Notes: a model not told the origin generated them from the sequence alone. Positions 22,865-34,146 are shown, counted from the stretch's first letter. The stretch is DNA of 64,000 nt from Choristoneura fumiferana (GCF_025370935.1 NC_133494.1:19461627-19525626), one strand, 5' to 3'. Made by a program: numbers and translations.

Positions 22865-23070
22865 TCAACGCACGTAAAAAGAGCTCTGGGTGGCTAGTGG
22901 AGGGGACACGTTTGCGCATCTGTCAACTAATAAGTCAAAGTCAATGGCGTGACGGCCGCGCGCGCGCTCCTACGCCCCCTCCCGCGTCCCCCACTGCTCC
23001 GCCGCCAATTTGGTCCGTATTTCGCTCACTGCGCAGGTATGTCGCCAAGAGCTCTTTTTAGGTGCGTTGA
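22865..23070. mobile_element. GC-rich element with 23-base inverted ends
   Basis: The ends TCAACGCAC-G/C-TAAAAAGAGCTCT (22865-22887 and complement at 23048-23070) differ at a single base. The centre is unusually GC-rich for this window (GACGGCCGCGCGCGCGCTCC and CCCCCTCCCGCG). There is no coding frame. It is either a MITE or a small regulatory island captured between TIRs. Confidence 0.6.
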
Positions 23071-23159
23071 TTTGTAACTGTAACATAGCTCGGTCGTTAT
23101 TGTCATCGCACTTCCTTCCTAATTAAGCGTATCTAGGTCTCAGTGTAAGGCCAAATCCC

Positions 23160-23385
23160 TTACGGCCGGCCGCGATTTAACCCGTTCATTGCCGGGCCTG
23201 GCGGATATGGATCCAACTTTTAGAATGTCTAGCTGTGGTCGGTTTTAGGATAGCAAACAATTTGTTTTTACTTTGATTTCATCGGATGCCGTGAACGCCG
23301 ATGGGCGTCTGTCTACAGAAGCGTCGGCAGAAGTACGTAGCGCCAGGCCCAGCACCGTAAGGGGGATCCATATCCGCTCGCATAC
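23160..23385. repeat. Element with inverted GGCCTGGCGGATATGGATCC-like parts
   Basis: GGGCCTGGC and GGATATGGATCC near the left face GGATCCATATCC and GCCAGGCCC near the right, with CCCTTACGG and CCGTAAGGG further out. The order of the inner blocks is scrambled, so this is a rearranged fold-back. The stretch TTAACCCGTTCATTGCCGGG is piggyBac-like at its left end, but no matching right end is seen. Confidence 0.4.
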
Positions 23386-23399
23386 TTATTGGAAGTCCG

Positions 23400-24255
23400 A
23401 ATGTAATGTTTGTCAGAACGATCGTTTGTCATAACTCTTTTTTCTCTGAATCCAATAATTGTTCAGAATTGTTATAAAACAAACTTAACCTAACCTATAG
23501 TTTTCTATAGGATGACTATTTAAAAAACCAGAAAATTTTTAGGTTGCAGTGGGAAAAAAATTATGATAAACGATGATTCGGACAAAAATTACGGTATCTA
23601 GCAAAGCGTATGCGAAGTTTGGCGCTCCCGTTTCGTAGACTAACGTTTCGTAACTCAACCCTTAGCAGATTATTTGGCTGGCTTCTGAGTCAGTAAGCCG
23701 AACAACTATTAACAGAAATTCGTTTACCCTTTTATCCACTACACATTTTTACCATTTGCTGGAATAAGTTTTCGCTTTCACATTTGAGATATATTTTATT
23801 GAAGTCAAAACAATTCAAGTCGCGACGTCCGACGTGGTTTATTTTATTTACGTAGGCACATCTTGTAGACATTTTGGAAGATTCTGTTACATTTTCCAGG
23901 TTTTCTAGTAGAAGTACAGAATGACAAAAAATAATTTCATAAAAAATTGTGGCCATGAAAATTGAGGCGGTTTAAACAATGACCCTATCACGTGATTCAA
24001 CATGGTCCGTTCTTGTCACTTGGTATGATTCATGGTAGTTCTTATCACATGTAACGGAGGCAATTAGATGTACCTAAGCATTACCTGACACTTCCCCCCA
24101 GTTCAGTTCATACGAGAACGAACCTCATCGGTCAAGCTCAAAGCTATGCAGTTTATTAATGTTTCCTTTCTCAGACCTGAATACCTTTCCATCTAGGATT
24201 GGATCTGACTAAATCCAGTTGGTCCTTTGTACTGCACAAACGAACTGAAATTGAC
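23400..24255. other. Intergenic upstream of Ly6 gene C, nothing recognised
   Basis: AT-rich sequence without protein motifs. It should contain upstream control regions of gene C, but no site can be assigned. Confidence 0.35.
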
Positions 24256-24260
24256 ACACT

Positions 24261-24300
24261 TATAAGCTGTGTAGTAGCATTCTTCTTCACAGTTCGCTGT
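24261..24300 (+). promoter_or_regulatory. Core promoter of Ly6 gene C (TATA and initiator)
   Basis: TATAAG at 24261 lies 30 bases before the A of a CACAGTTC initiator at about 24291. The start codon of gene C is at 24503, giving a 5' UTR of about 210 bases. Spacing and order are those of a standard insect TATA promoter. Confidence 0.55.
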
Positions 24301-24502
24301 TGGCGTCTACTGAGGAACGGCATTATAGTTTATTACTCTCCTTGTACCTGATTTAATTAATAAACATAACGAATTTAATTCGCAATTAACAGTTAAAAAG
24401 TTACTTAATTGCATCGAAGCATTTGAGCGCCTGAATAAAATTTACGGCAATTTGTTGCACCGGCGTTGTGATTTGGTAACGGAATCTGAAGGGGTTTGGA
24501 AC

Positions 24503-27479
24503 ATGGCATTTGAAACTTACGTCGTTGTTAGCATTCTCTTGCCAGTCTTCTTCTCTCCTACATGCAAGTATCAATTTTATTTAGTTTTGTATTTTTAAGG
24601 ACAAACTACACATGAATTTAGAAAAACTCAGAAATGCGAGATCGGATCGGAACCCACGAAATTCTGCATGAGGGCATAGGTCAAACCACTAGGCCACGAC
24701 GGCAAGTAGTTTAGAGAAGTCGAATTAAAAATACCAATAATGGAGGAAACTGTTTCAAAATTCACAAATTAATCCAACGTAGCGTAAGCGTTAGCTTAGT
24801 TCGTTGTGCATTGAGCCGTAACAAAAATGAGCTTATAACACCGTCAGACCTTCAGTGCCTTTTGTGTGAACATACTAGTTTTGACCACTGTACCCCGACA
24901 CGATTTGCCACAAGTTGCTCTGTCGATATACTACGGCCCATTCTGAATAGCGCAATAAAATAATACAAACAACAAGCCAGAAAATGGTGAGCCAGCGATC
25001 CTAATTCTGATGACTCTAAAATTTACTACGAAGACTCAAAGGCTAGGTTTATTTAGCGTCATTTATGTCTTGTATTTGGTCTATGTTTGTTTTTATGGCG
25101 TGAAATAAATGTATTTTCTTCCTTTCCCTTTCAAGGGTGTTCAGTTAACAACAATTATACCCCCCCTCACTTTTACTTTTACTAGAGAATAGAGACATAG
25201 TGAAAGGAGAGCATGAAAATGGCACCTTTTAAAGGTGCTGTGTTATTTTTTAAACGAACTTCTACCGGAATTTTAGCGCTGCGACTGGCAGAAAACCATA
25301 AATTTACGGGTTCACTTTTAGGCTCAGGCGCTTCGAAATTGCTTGTACGTTATGACGATGACATTGACCACGTCAACACCTGACCTTGTGCAATACGTAC
25401 CTACAACCAAATAGTTCGAAATAAGGTTGTCGCAGCAGAGGCCATATCGTCTACCGCGCTGACATTCCATCTACCATCTCTATCTGTATCTACCCTCGTC
25501 TTATGCTGTCTGACAGAAAGAAGTGGTGAAAACGATTGTTATTCCAGTCGAAGAAAAGAACAAGGTTTATTTGAAGGACAACACCTCTGATCTATTTTAA
25601 TTTCCATTGCACAGGTGATGCTATAAAGTGCTTCGACTGCAACAGCGCAAACAACTCAGCGTGCATGGATCTAAACCTGTCGCGCATGCGTGGCATCGTG
25701 CCCCTTGTCGACTGCTCTACCGCCCTGCCCAATTCCATCAGCAAGCAGTTCTTCTGCCGGAAGATCACGCAGACCAGTGAGTTACACAGCTTTCACCTTT
25801 GTTTCCCAAATACCACCTGAAATGGGAGAAAGTGGTGCACACTTTTATTGTTGCAATTTCAGTTCCTTTCTTTAATAGTAACTGCTTTCTAGAAGCTTCT
25901 GCTAGAAACGCTTTCTAGAAACGTAGCTTGTATATATTCCCATCTCAACGAACATATCCTTGGGAAGCTGAGTCACATAGTCCTCCTGTGAAATAATGTT
26001 ACGAGTCTCAAGTCAGAAATTAAATACTCAGATTGGCCAGTCAAGAGGTTATAGCGATTTGCAAAGATTTCCAAATCTCTTTTTAGCCGATTACGGCGAA
26101 ACAGAAGAAGGAATGAGTTAACATTTTGACGCGATCGCCGTTTTTACATCCTATTGAGACTTATGAGTTGCAAGCCTAATGTCATCATACAGTGGCAAGT
26201 GTCAGCGTGCTAAATTGCAGAATAATGCAGTTTAACAGTGCGTGGCAAACTACACCTATTCAGACACGTATTGATATGCCTCAGGCAAAAATTGAAGGAT
26301 AATTCATTCAATTTTGAACCTAACAGATCTAATGCAGATTCGGAACTTCCTTCTTACCTGTATTCAGAATTTGGATATCTCAGTTTCGTAATTTGGATTT
26401 TTTTAGTTGCTCGATCTGACTTTGCAATGTAGAATATGAGACCAAATTTCGAAATATCTTCTATCTCACTCGCTCTTTCACTTTTTAATATGGAGATTTT
26501 TTATTTTTCGAACATTTACCTCGTACCGAAAATTACAAATAATAGTATGATAAAAAATAATTAATCAACTACTTTTCTGAAGTGATGCACTTTCTTATAC
26601 ATTTCGTTCCTACTTTTAAAAAAGCTCTTAGGTACCTCATAATCGATAATATTTCTAACTGAACTTTATGTACCTATGATTTGAGATACAACATTTTTTC
26701 AAAGTAGCTAGCTAAAATGTCCAAATCATAAATAAGCAATTGAAAATTATCCAAGACACTGTTTTTGCTGATATCTGAACCAGCAATGGTTGAAACATGC
26801 GTGTGACACGATATGGGAGTTAACCCCTTTAATGAGATGACCTCTTTCCGTTGGTAAAGATCCCATTCTGATTGTCATCTCAACAAGAAACTTGGGAATT
26901 TGTACTCGAGAAGATTTCCATGAAGGTTTCTTGACAAACGAAATATCGCTAGATGGCGTTAGTATCGAAATGTCCGTTTGACATAAGTCTTGCAACGATT
27001 GGGTTATTGGGTTATTTAACCAATCACAAACGTATTGCAAATGTCAAAGTTGCCAAACGGACCTTACGATACCCGCGCCAACTAGCCTGACAGACCCCAA
27101 AAAACTATACAAGGGGATCTACGAAATGGAAAAAAATCAGAGCAGTGTTATATTATTAGTTCTATAAAAGAGCCGTGTTGTAGATGGCGCCAGCTTTTGA
27201 TTACGCCATTTTGAAACTAGTTTAACAAAACTCTTTTATTTCTTTTCAGTTCTTCGCCCGAATCAGACTCCAGAAGTCCGAATAACTAGGGGCTGTGGCT
27301 GGGTGAAGTCAAAAAAGGAATGCTATTCAGCAGACAATAAAGACCGATTGGAAACGGTCTGCCAATGCTTCGGAGACATGTGCAATGCGGCGTCAGCGTT
27401 GAGAGACGTCAAACTGACAGTTCTAGCGGCACTAGCCGCCATCTTCGTTTCGTTTAGGAGTTGGCGGGGAAAAGTTTGA
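24503..27479 (+). CDS. Ly6/uPAR (three-finger) GPI-anchored protein, gene C
   Basis: Exons 24503-24563, 25615-25776 and 27250-27479 (61, 162 and 230 bases) give 150 residues. Both introns are phase 1. Intron 1 appears to use a GC donor (T then GCAAGT), the only choice found that keeps frame; intron 2 is GTGAGT to TTTTCAG. Residues 1-21 form a signal peptide. The domain starts KCFDCNS and has ten cysteines (26, 29, 37, 54, 68, 90, 99, 112, 114, 119), with TRGCGWV at 87-93 and VCQCF before CN at 119-120. Possible N-glycans are at N33 and N79. The tail from about 128 is hydrophobic and fits a GPI signal, although it ends in a basic stretch (RSWRGKV). AATAAA at 27628 gives a 3' UTR of about 170 bases. 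Gene D is its sister, sharing FFCRKI-QT, LETVCQCF and CNAA. Function within the Ly6 family cannot be fixed from sequence. Confidence 0.9.
24564..24569 (+). other. Non-canonical GC splice donor of gene C intron 1
   Basis: The bases after T24563 are GCAAGT, which match the strict GC-AG donor consensus at all six intron positions. Splicing here joins to 25615 in phase 1, the phase used by intron 1 in the other three Ly6 genes, and reads SPTC then DAIKCFDC. The nearby GT at 24568 would be phase 2 and put a stop directly after the junction. Confidence 0.7.
24611..24705 (-). repeat. Partial SINE-A in intron 1 of gene C
   Basis: The head end only: box B complement (GGAACCCACGA), then GGTCAAACCACTAGGCCACG, preceded by ACATGAATTTAGAAAAACTC. 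It matches the 5' part of SINE-A at 58634-58940. Confidence 0.65.
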
Positions 27480-27627
27480 ATGTGAACTGGTTTTTTTGCG
27501 ATTTTTGTCGAAGACTGTGACTCTGGCCATAAACGATAATTGTATTTGGTGAAGATTTCCTGCATTTTCAGTGCGAACTTTCAGTATTTTTGTGAGAATG
27601 AGTGCTTATTTTGAGTGCAATGTAAAG

Positions 27628-27647
27628 AATAAAACGAATGAAAATAA
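27628..27647 (+). terminator. Polyadenylation signals of gene C
   Basis: AATAAA at 27628-27633 and a second at about 27643 follow the gene C stop by 150-165 bases. They are followed by a T-rich stretch (ATTTTGTTCATAATTTGTTC), as usual downstream of a cleavage site. Confidence 0.6.
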
Positions 27648-28076
27648 ACGGGTGCAATGAAAATTTTGTTCATAATTTGTTCTTTAAAAAAGGTGAATCT
27701 GCACCTTCAAAAACTAAAAGCTTTTTGTCAATTTAGTTGATAAAGTTTAAATTGTAGTTTCATCTATCACGTTGAACACTATCTGTTGCATAAAACTTAG
27801 TTATCGTCGGCTGTATACTTTCTAGTTCTGGGTAAAGGCCACAACTCAGAATGAGGCTTGGGCTATACCCACACTGTATGGACTGATAATTCAACACAAA
27901 CCAATCAAAGTGTTGGTGTCCCGAGCTCCGACGAAGTATTCCTTCACTGAATAGCTCAAAGTAAATTTCTAATATAATTTCGCACGTTAATTTTAAGTTG
28001 CAAACGCAGTTACTTAGTTATCTGAATATTAGTGTAATTAGTTTTAAATAAAACAATACATGTAAAAATCAAAAAA

Positions 28077-28675
28077 AACCCGACTGCCTTAAAAAATACA
28101 AAAAAAAAGAAAACAAGTCTAGTGGGCTCGAACTCTGTTAAGTACTTACTTAGCTAACTTAAAGTTCAACAGTCGGGTCGGGACCCATTAGGTACTAAGA
28201 ATTTTTGGGCTGGTCACGATTTGAATGGGTCTCGAATGTTGAACTTTAAGTTAGATAGGTACTTAACAGAGTCCACTAGACTTGTTTTCTTCTTTTTAGT
28301 ATTTTTTAAGGCAGTCGGGTTTTTGATTTTTTAAATTTATTGTTTTATTTCACACTTTTTTGATATTTCTGTGAAATAGTAGATTAAAACAATGAAAACC
28401 CATATATATTAAGAATGGGCTAATTATTAGCTTTTTTAATTTATTTATTTTTAAACTCACTATTTGGCGCCAAAAATCCGCCGTTTTGATTTTTCAAGAA
28501 TTTCATGTACCCAGTGTCACTCACGTCATCAAGACGAATCCAATGACGTTTCATTTATTAAAATCGGTTCAGCCGTTGAGTAGTTACGAGAGGGCATAGC
28601 AATAGTCATACATCATACATACATACGGGTCAAACACATAACCCTTTACATAATCCTTCTTCGCAGTCGGGTAAA
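28077..28675. mobile_element. CCCGACTGCC element, copy 1
   Basis: It starts CCCGACTGCC and ends CGCAGTCGGGTAAAAAG, so the outermost bases are inverted. The first 250 bases form a fold-back: AACAAGTCTAGTGGGCTCG and its near complement around 28260-28300, with GTTCAACAGTCGGG inside. The rest is a spacer with AAAATCGGTTCAGCCGTTG and ACATACATACGG. Copies 2 and 3 lie at 31131-31736 and 32657-33043. It lies between genes C and D. Confidence 0.7.
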
Positions 28676-28679
28676 AAGT

Positions 28680-29237
28680 ACCTAGGCTGCGCACAGCGAG
28701 CGAAAATCGCGAACGATTTATCTGTCGCTGATTGTAACACGCTTACAACGCATCATTGATCAATAATAATGTCTACTTAGCATTAATGTCTTATACTTAC
28801 TATGGTCTTGCACTCACTCTTGCAAAACAAATACTGCTCTTAACTACCTACTTATTTGTCTAACATCATTGATTTTATCATTATCTTAAAATTTGGGTTA
28901 ACGGAAAAAAATCCGTTACTGGTATGTCCATGACAGGACAGGTGCCATCACCCTACTCCCTACTATAAAGGTAGGCTGAATGCCACGGGCATTTTATGAC
29001 AAAACCATGTCATAACTTAGTCCATATAGTTGTCCACACCAGAATACGGCCGTGGATTGTCATCTGATCAACTTAAAAGCCGGCATTGACATGATGAGTA
29101 ATGGCATATTGACGGCACCCGCCGTCACATTCGTTACATTTATCTCCTACTTATCTCCCTTTAGTTGTAAATTAATTAATCATTGGACAAATAACGTCCA
29201 AGAGACGAGTAATTTCTTAGCTCTTTATTGAGAAAAA
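28680..29237. other. Upstream region of Ly6 gene D
   Basis: No repeat is recognised in these 560 bases directly before the gene D start codon. A clear TATA and initiator pair is not visible, so the transcription start cannot be placed. Confidence 0.35.
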
Positions 29238-32178
29238 ATGAAATTTATAGTTACTACAGTTTTGTTGTTCGCATGCGTTGGATATGGTAAGTCCAATATT
29301 TTTGCCTCAGTTTTCTCAATAGGGAATTAGCAGTGAAAACCAATCTTGTCATAATAATAGTAAAGCAAATATACCGGCGACTATCTTTTTTTTTTACTTT
29401 TCTACATATGATTTATGTAAACATACACTGTTACGGCATATTAGAATATTTCACTTCGAGGACATCAAAATATCAAAAAACTAGGGTGCCAAAAAATTAA
29501 AGTTAAAGAAAAAACAAGTTTAAAACTGTTAGGCAAAGTAAGATTTAACGTTCGGGACTCATTTTAAAATTGTGACTAGCTCAAAAATTCCTAGTACTGT
29601 TACTCCCTCGACTATTCGACTTGTCCCGACTATTAAAACTAGGTTACAAAAGGAGTTACAAAAAAAAACTACAAGTGTAATCTGTCTCTGTTATTTTTTT
29701 ATTTAATCACAGTTTCACGGTTTTAACGTACGATATAAATCAAATAAGACTACCCAGTAGAAAGACCAGTGGTCAACAACGTCGTATTCTTATCTCTATG
29801 AAACGTGATATTTATGTTTATTTGACATTTCGTGACCGGAGCTTGACCTAGCGAACTTATAGTGTCTAAAGCGATTTAACTTATAACTGCGCTATAAAAG
29901 TAAATTAATAGTCCTTTAAATTCTATAGATATCTAACATGTTAACATAACGTAGGCATAAGTAATAATTAATAGGTATGTGTGGTGACGGTGATTATAAT
30001 AGCAAAAAGAAAGGTTTCTAAAAAACTTTTGGTAAATAATTTCGGAATCAATCCCGGAAAGTCCTTCCCTCTTACCTTCCATTCTGCATTTCTGCGCAGT
30101 CAACACGTGACCAGGGCTGTTGCCATGTGGTCAAAACGTCGAGGTAATCTTAGCAATAAATATCAGTTACTACAAAATCATTTTTTACAAACCAACACTT
30201 ACAAACGTCATGTAATTTTACCCGTTTCCTCAGGAACCGCAATCCTCTGCTACGAATGCAACAGCGTGAACAACAGCATGTGTCTGGATCCCACCATCTA
30301 CGACAAAGAGTCACTGAACAAGTACCTCAGGGTCACAGAGTGCGCAGAAGGTGTCCTCGGGCATCAGCAGAGGGATTTCTTCTGCAGGAAAATTGTACAA
30401 ACCAGTGAGTTTTCCTGAAATGCCTAACGTCGGTACTATAGTGTAATTCAGGAGACGTAAGCAGGACCAATTACACCCTCAGTAATTCATAATGGGTCGT
30501 TCACAATCATATTTACTAAAACCCCCACCCCACACTTTTAATTATGTACTTTAATTCTGTATGCAACATTAAAACAAAAAAAACTTACTAAATACTGCTG
30601 GTTGGTCCTGCTCACTCCCGAATCACCTGTATAATTACCATTTTCTTGGAAGATAAAATAAGGAATCGATGTTTCTGCTACTAAACGCACCTAAATTATA
30701 CCTTCTTCCATTTGGCCGCATTCAACGTAGAGCAGCTCGACTGTCTGTCTATGCGAAGGGACGTAAGTTCGATTTGACCTGCTACCTGCTGCGAAATTCC
30801 ACTATCGCACCTCACGCCGAAAGTCTAAATCTCATCGATATCATCTTGATGAATAGCTATCGACCACTGTGCGTTTCCTTCGGCACTTCCTGCCACGTAC
30901 AGTGAAACTGTGGAATCAACTTCCGTCAGCAGTGATTCCTGACAACTATGACATGGGGGCCTTTAAAAAAAGGGCTTATACTTTCTTAAAAGGCCGGCAA
31001 CGGACCAATGACTCCTTGAGTAGTTGGTACTCATGGGCAGCGGTGATAATTTCCCATCAGATGACCCCTCTTGCTCGATTGCCTTCCTCTCATAATAAAA
31101 AATATAAAATTTAATTTAAAAATCAAAAATCCCGACTGCCTTAAAAACTAAAAGGAAGAAAATAAGTCTAGTGGTCTAGAACTCTGTCAAGAAGCTCATT
31201 TAAGGTTCAACAGTCGGGACCCAGCCAAGATTACCAAGATTTTTTGAGCTGGTTACGATTTGAATGGGTCCCGACTGTTGAACCTTAAATGAGCTTCTTG
31301 ACAGAGTTCTAGACCACTAGACTTATTTTCTTCCTTTTAGTTTTTGAGGCAGTCGGGTTTTTTTTTATTTTTAAATTTAATGTTTTTTATTTTATACTTT
31401 TTTGATATTTCTATGAAAATAGTAGATTAAAAGTATTATAACCCGTATATATTTAGAATGGGCTAATTATTAGCTTTCATTTGATACCCATATTGTTGCA
31501 ATACAAAATATATTTTTTCATTCCTCCGCCATTTTTTTTCGCAAACGCCATATTGAAATTATAGCCTATACTCCGACAGTTATGACGAATCCAATGATAC
31601 CTCATATGTTACAATCCGTCAAGCCGTTTAGGCTGCAGCGAGGACCAAAGAAATGGACATACATACCCACATACATACATACATACAAACATACGCTCGA
31701 AAAACATAACCCTCCTTCGGGCAGTCGGTTAAAAAATACTAATTTTCAATAGGCGTCCACTCGCTCCGTACAAACTGGGTCAGCTAGCGCAGGTACACCC
31801 TTAACGTATATACTCGTAAATAGTCGACCAAGAAAGTGCTTTTACCAATTTTAACGACAATTCCTCCTTCAGAAATAAAACAATAAGGCTGACATATCGT
31901 GCGAGTGGAAATAGGCTTTGACGTTTTAAGCGCTACAAATGACATTCGACCAACACATTTCTCCCTCTGTTCCAGTACTCCACAAGCACAGAGACTCCGA
32001 CGTGCGCGTGACGCGCGGCTGTGGCTGGGTGCGCTCGCGCCGGGACTGTTACAAAGCCGACAACGAAGATCATCTGGAGACCGTCTGCCAGTGCTTTGAA
32101 GATGGTTGCAACGCGGCAGCACCAGCTGTCATCAGCTGGTCGCTTATAACGGGCCTAGTGCTGATTAAATGGTGCTAG
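29238..32178 (+). CDS. Ly6/uPAR (three-finger) GPI-anchored protein, gene D
   Basis: Exons 29238-29286, 30234-30404 and 31976-32178 (49, 171 and 203 bases) give 140 residues. Donors are GTAAGT and GTGAGT, acceptors end TCCTCAG and TTCCAG, and both introns are phase 1. Residues 1-17 form a short signal peptide (starting MKFIVTTVLLFACVG). The domain starts LCYECNS and has ten cysteines (22, 25, 33, 53, 67, 89, 98, 111, 113, 118), with VTRGCGWVRS at 85-94 and VCQCFEDGCNAA at 110-121. The tail 124-140 is hydrophobic and ends WC, which fits a GPI signal. NNS at 29-31 is a possible glycosylation site. The exon structure equals that of gene C, about 1.8 kb upstream on the same strand, so they are tandem duplicates. 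Intron 2 contains a LINE remnant and a CCCGACTGCC element. The ligand is unknown. Confidence 0.93.
30690..31090 (+). mobile_element. LINE ORF2 C-terminal fragment, frameshifted
   Basis: One frame reads GRIQRRAARL (about 30715-30745). A second, shifted by one base near 30880, reads RFLRHFLPRTVKLWNQLPS and FKKRAYTFLKGRQ. Both are motifs of the C-terminal region of Jockey/CR1-like reverse transcriptase proteins. The frameshift and missing upstream domains make it a dead copy. It lies in intron 2 of Ly6 gene D. Confidence 0.75.
31131..31736. mobile_element. CCCGACTGCC element, copy 2, inside gene D
   Basis: It starts CCCGACTGCC at 31131 and ends GGGCAGTCGGTTAAAAAA. Long fold-back arms (about 31131-31225 and 31268-31360) share GTCTAGTGGTCTAGAACTCT and its complement. 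It keeps the CATACATACATACATAC run and the AACATAACCCTCCTTCGG tail. It lies in intron 2 of Ly6 gene D, after the LINE fragment. Confidence 0.75.
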
Positions 32179-32374
32179 TTTTCTTTTGTTTATTTTATTT
32201 TACACCTTCACCCGATATTATTAGTATGCAGTGGGTTAATTCCAGGGTTAGCAGCTGCTGGTTTGTTCCTGTAGTGGAGCGTCACTCCACTCCGTTATAG
32301 CATTCTATGGCGGTCTGCGAAGGGCTGGAAGAAGCGGATTCGTTGAACTGAGGACAGGGTGCAGTATGGCGCTC

Positions 32375-32430
32375 ATTAAGGGAGGCCATGTTCAGCAGTG
32401 GATTGCTATAGGCTGATGATGATGATGGCC
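32375..32430 (+). repeat. Decayed RTE-type LINE 3' end
   Basis: TGGCGCTCATTAAGGGAGGC encodes WRSLREA in one frame, then CAGCAGTGG and a (GATG)n tail follow. This matches the end of the RTE piece at 17577-17770, with stops in the frame. It lies 200 bases beyond the gene D stop. Confidence 0.5.
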
Positions 32431-32656
32431 TGTTCTATATCTATGGCGTGAAGCAGTGCTTCGATCTGATATTGGGGCCCACCTGCAGATATTTAGAAGT
32501 CTATTTACGTTGAGCATACTTTCATGAAAATGTGATTTGTACAAAACTACATCTCAAGTGTATTAGTCCGTTAATTAGATTATCAGTAGACCCCGGATTT
32601 TTGTCGCAATGACGTCACAATAGGGTAGTTTGGGGATTAAATGGAATGGGATATGA

Positions 32657-33043
32657 AGGCAGTCGGGTTTTCGATTTTTTAAATTTAATGTTATAAAATA
32701 AAATGGTAGATTAAAAGTATAAAGTATAACCTATATATTTAGAATTGGCTAACTATTAGCTTTTTTTTGATATCCATATTTTATTGTTACAATAGAAAAT
32801 ATATTTTTTATTCCTCTGCCATATTTTTTTTTTGCAGACGCCATATTTAAATATTATATTTTATATCCTATATCACTCCGACAGTTACGACGAATCCAAT
32901 GATACCTCATATGTTAAAATCCGTCCAGCTGTTTAGGCTGCAGCGAGGACCAAAGGAATTGACATTATAATTATGTACCTAAATAATACATACCCACATA
33001 CATACATACATACATCACACTCCTTTGGACAGTCGGATAAAAA
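32657..33043. mobile_element. CCCGACTGCC element, copy 3, truncated
   Basis: It has the spacer and right end only: GGCAGTCGGGTTTTCG at the left, TTAGAATTGGCTAACTATTA in the middle, and ACATACATACATACATC to GGACAGTCGGATAAAAA at the right. The fold-back half seen in copies 1 and 2 is missing. Confidence 0.65.
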
Positions 33044-33497
33044 TACGTAGGTACCTATCCAATATTTTCTGGTAAACTAGCTGACAATCTAAATAACATT
33101 TTTTTATCCAGGAACATTCCCAATTGTAGGGCGGCGCCACCGTCTATGTAAATGTAAACATCTGTGCCATTTTGCAATTGTTAATTTAGTTCAAAGAACG
33201 GCCATACCAAAACCTACAATATATATAGGGGGCCATACCAAATGCGTAGCTACGCAAGTACGCAGTGCTTCACGCACTGACAGATTATTATTCATTGATC
33301 TATAGATCATGCATAATGGCATAAAGCGCCATTTGTCAAAACGGAAATCAAAGTGTGGCAGCATCCGGCGGCTTTTGTTGCAGTCTCACTTGTTCACAGG
33401 GTATTGTAGCATCCGTACCTACCTATACCTACGTATGGTACCTATATATTATATGGCTATAATAAAACCTACCTTTTTTCTAAGATTTTTTTTTTGA

Positions 33498-33575
33498 TTA
33501 ACCTGTCCTCTCCCAGAGGCACAAATTTGTGCCCAAAATCCTTCGATCCTGTTATCCTGGGAGATGACAGATTAA
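33498..33575. repeat. Mini inverted-repeat element, 78 bases
   Basis: TTAACCTGTCCTCTCCCAG at the left and CTGGGAGATGACAGATTA at the right are near complements. The 40 bases between include GGCACAAATTTGTGCC, itself a perfect palindrome. There is one copy in the window. Confidence 0.45.
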
Positions 33576-33720
33576 AAAAATAGTTTGTATAATGTAAAAT
33601 AAGTCATCACTATTTTGAAAAAATCTCGTATCTCAAATCAATATGTCAACATAATAGTTTGTTAGTTAAATTCACTTAGAAAGTTATCGTTTTTCTTTAA
33701 GTAGTGATGAAGTGCTTTAC

Positions 33721-34146
33721 AATGAGGGCTATCGCGTATGAATTCGCCACTAGAGGCGCTAGTGTAGCGTGAGGTCTCCGAAATGTCAAATCTCATAGTT
33801 TTTGGGTGAGCTACGCGGGTTTATTTATAATTAGAATAATTTTGTGAATATTTTGCAATATCTGAAATTAATTATGGCAAATATGCGTTCCGGGGCAATG
33901 AATGTCTGTGTTTTGAGACAGTTTTGTCTTTCAGAAACCTTTGTCCTCCCTTTTTTACGAACAAAACGGGGACTATGCAACACTGTGGCATGCTCGATAT
34001 TTTTATGGTACGGTTTTAAGGTGTATTAAATATGATTTTAATCTAAACTTTGTTTTCACGCCCGTAATAACAGACTTTGAAAGCCATACTTAAAAACCTC
34101 ACGCAACAGTGCGCCATCTAGTGAGACAAAAAACGATAGCCTCATT
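33721..34146. mobile_element. TIR element of about 425 bases
   Basis: The left end is AATGAGGGCTATCG and the right end is CGATAGCCTCATT. The inner parts of the arms (CTAGAGGCGCTAGTGTAGCG with GTGAGGT; AACCTCACGC with AACAGTGCGCCATCTAG) also pair, giving ends of about 50 bases. The interior is AT-rich with no transposase, so it is non-autonomous. Confidence 0.6.

Noticed and set aside
25690..25875. 61-codon plus-strand frame over Ly6 gene C exon 2
   Set aside because: It is the wrong frame of the Ly6 exon; the true frame has KCFDCNS and FFCRKITQT.
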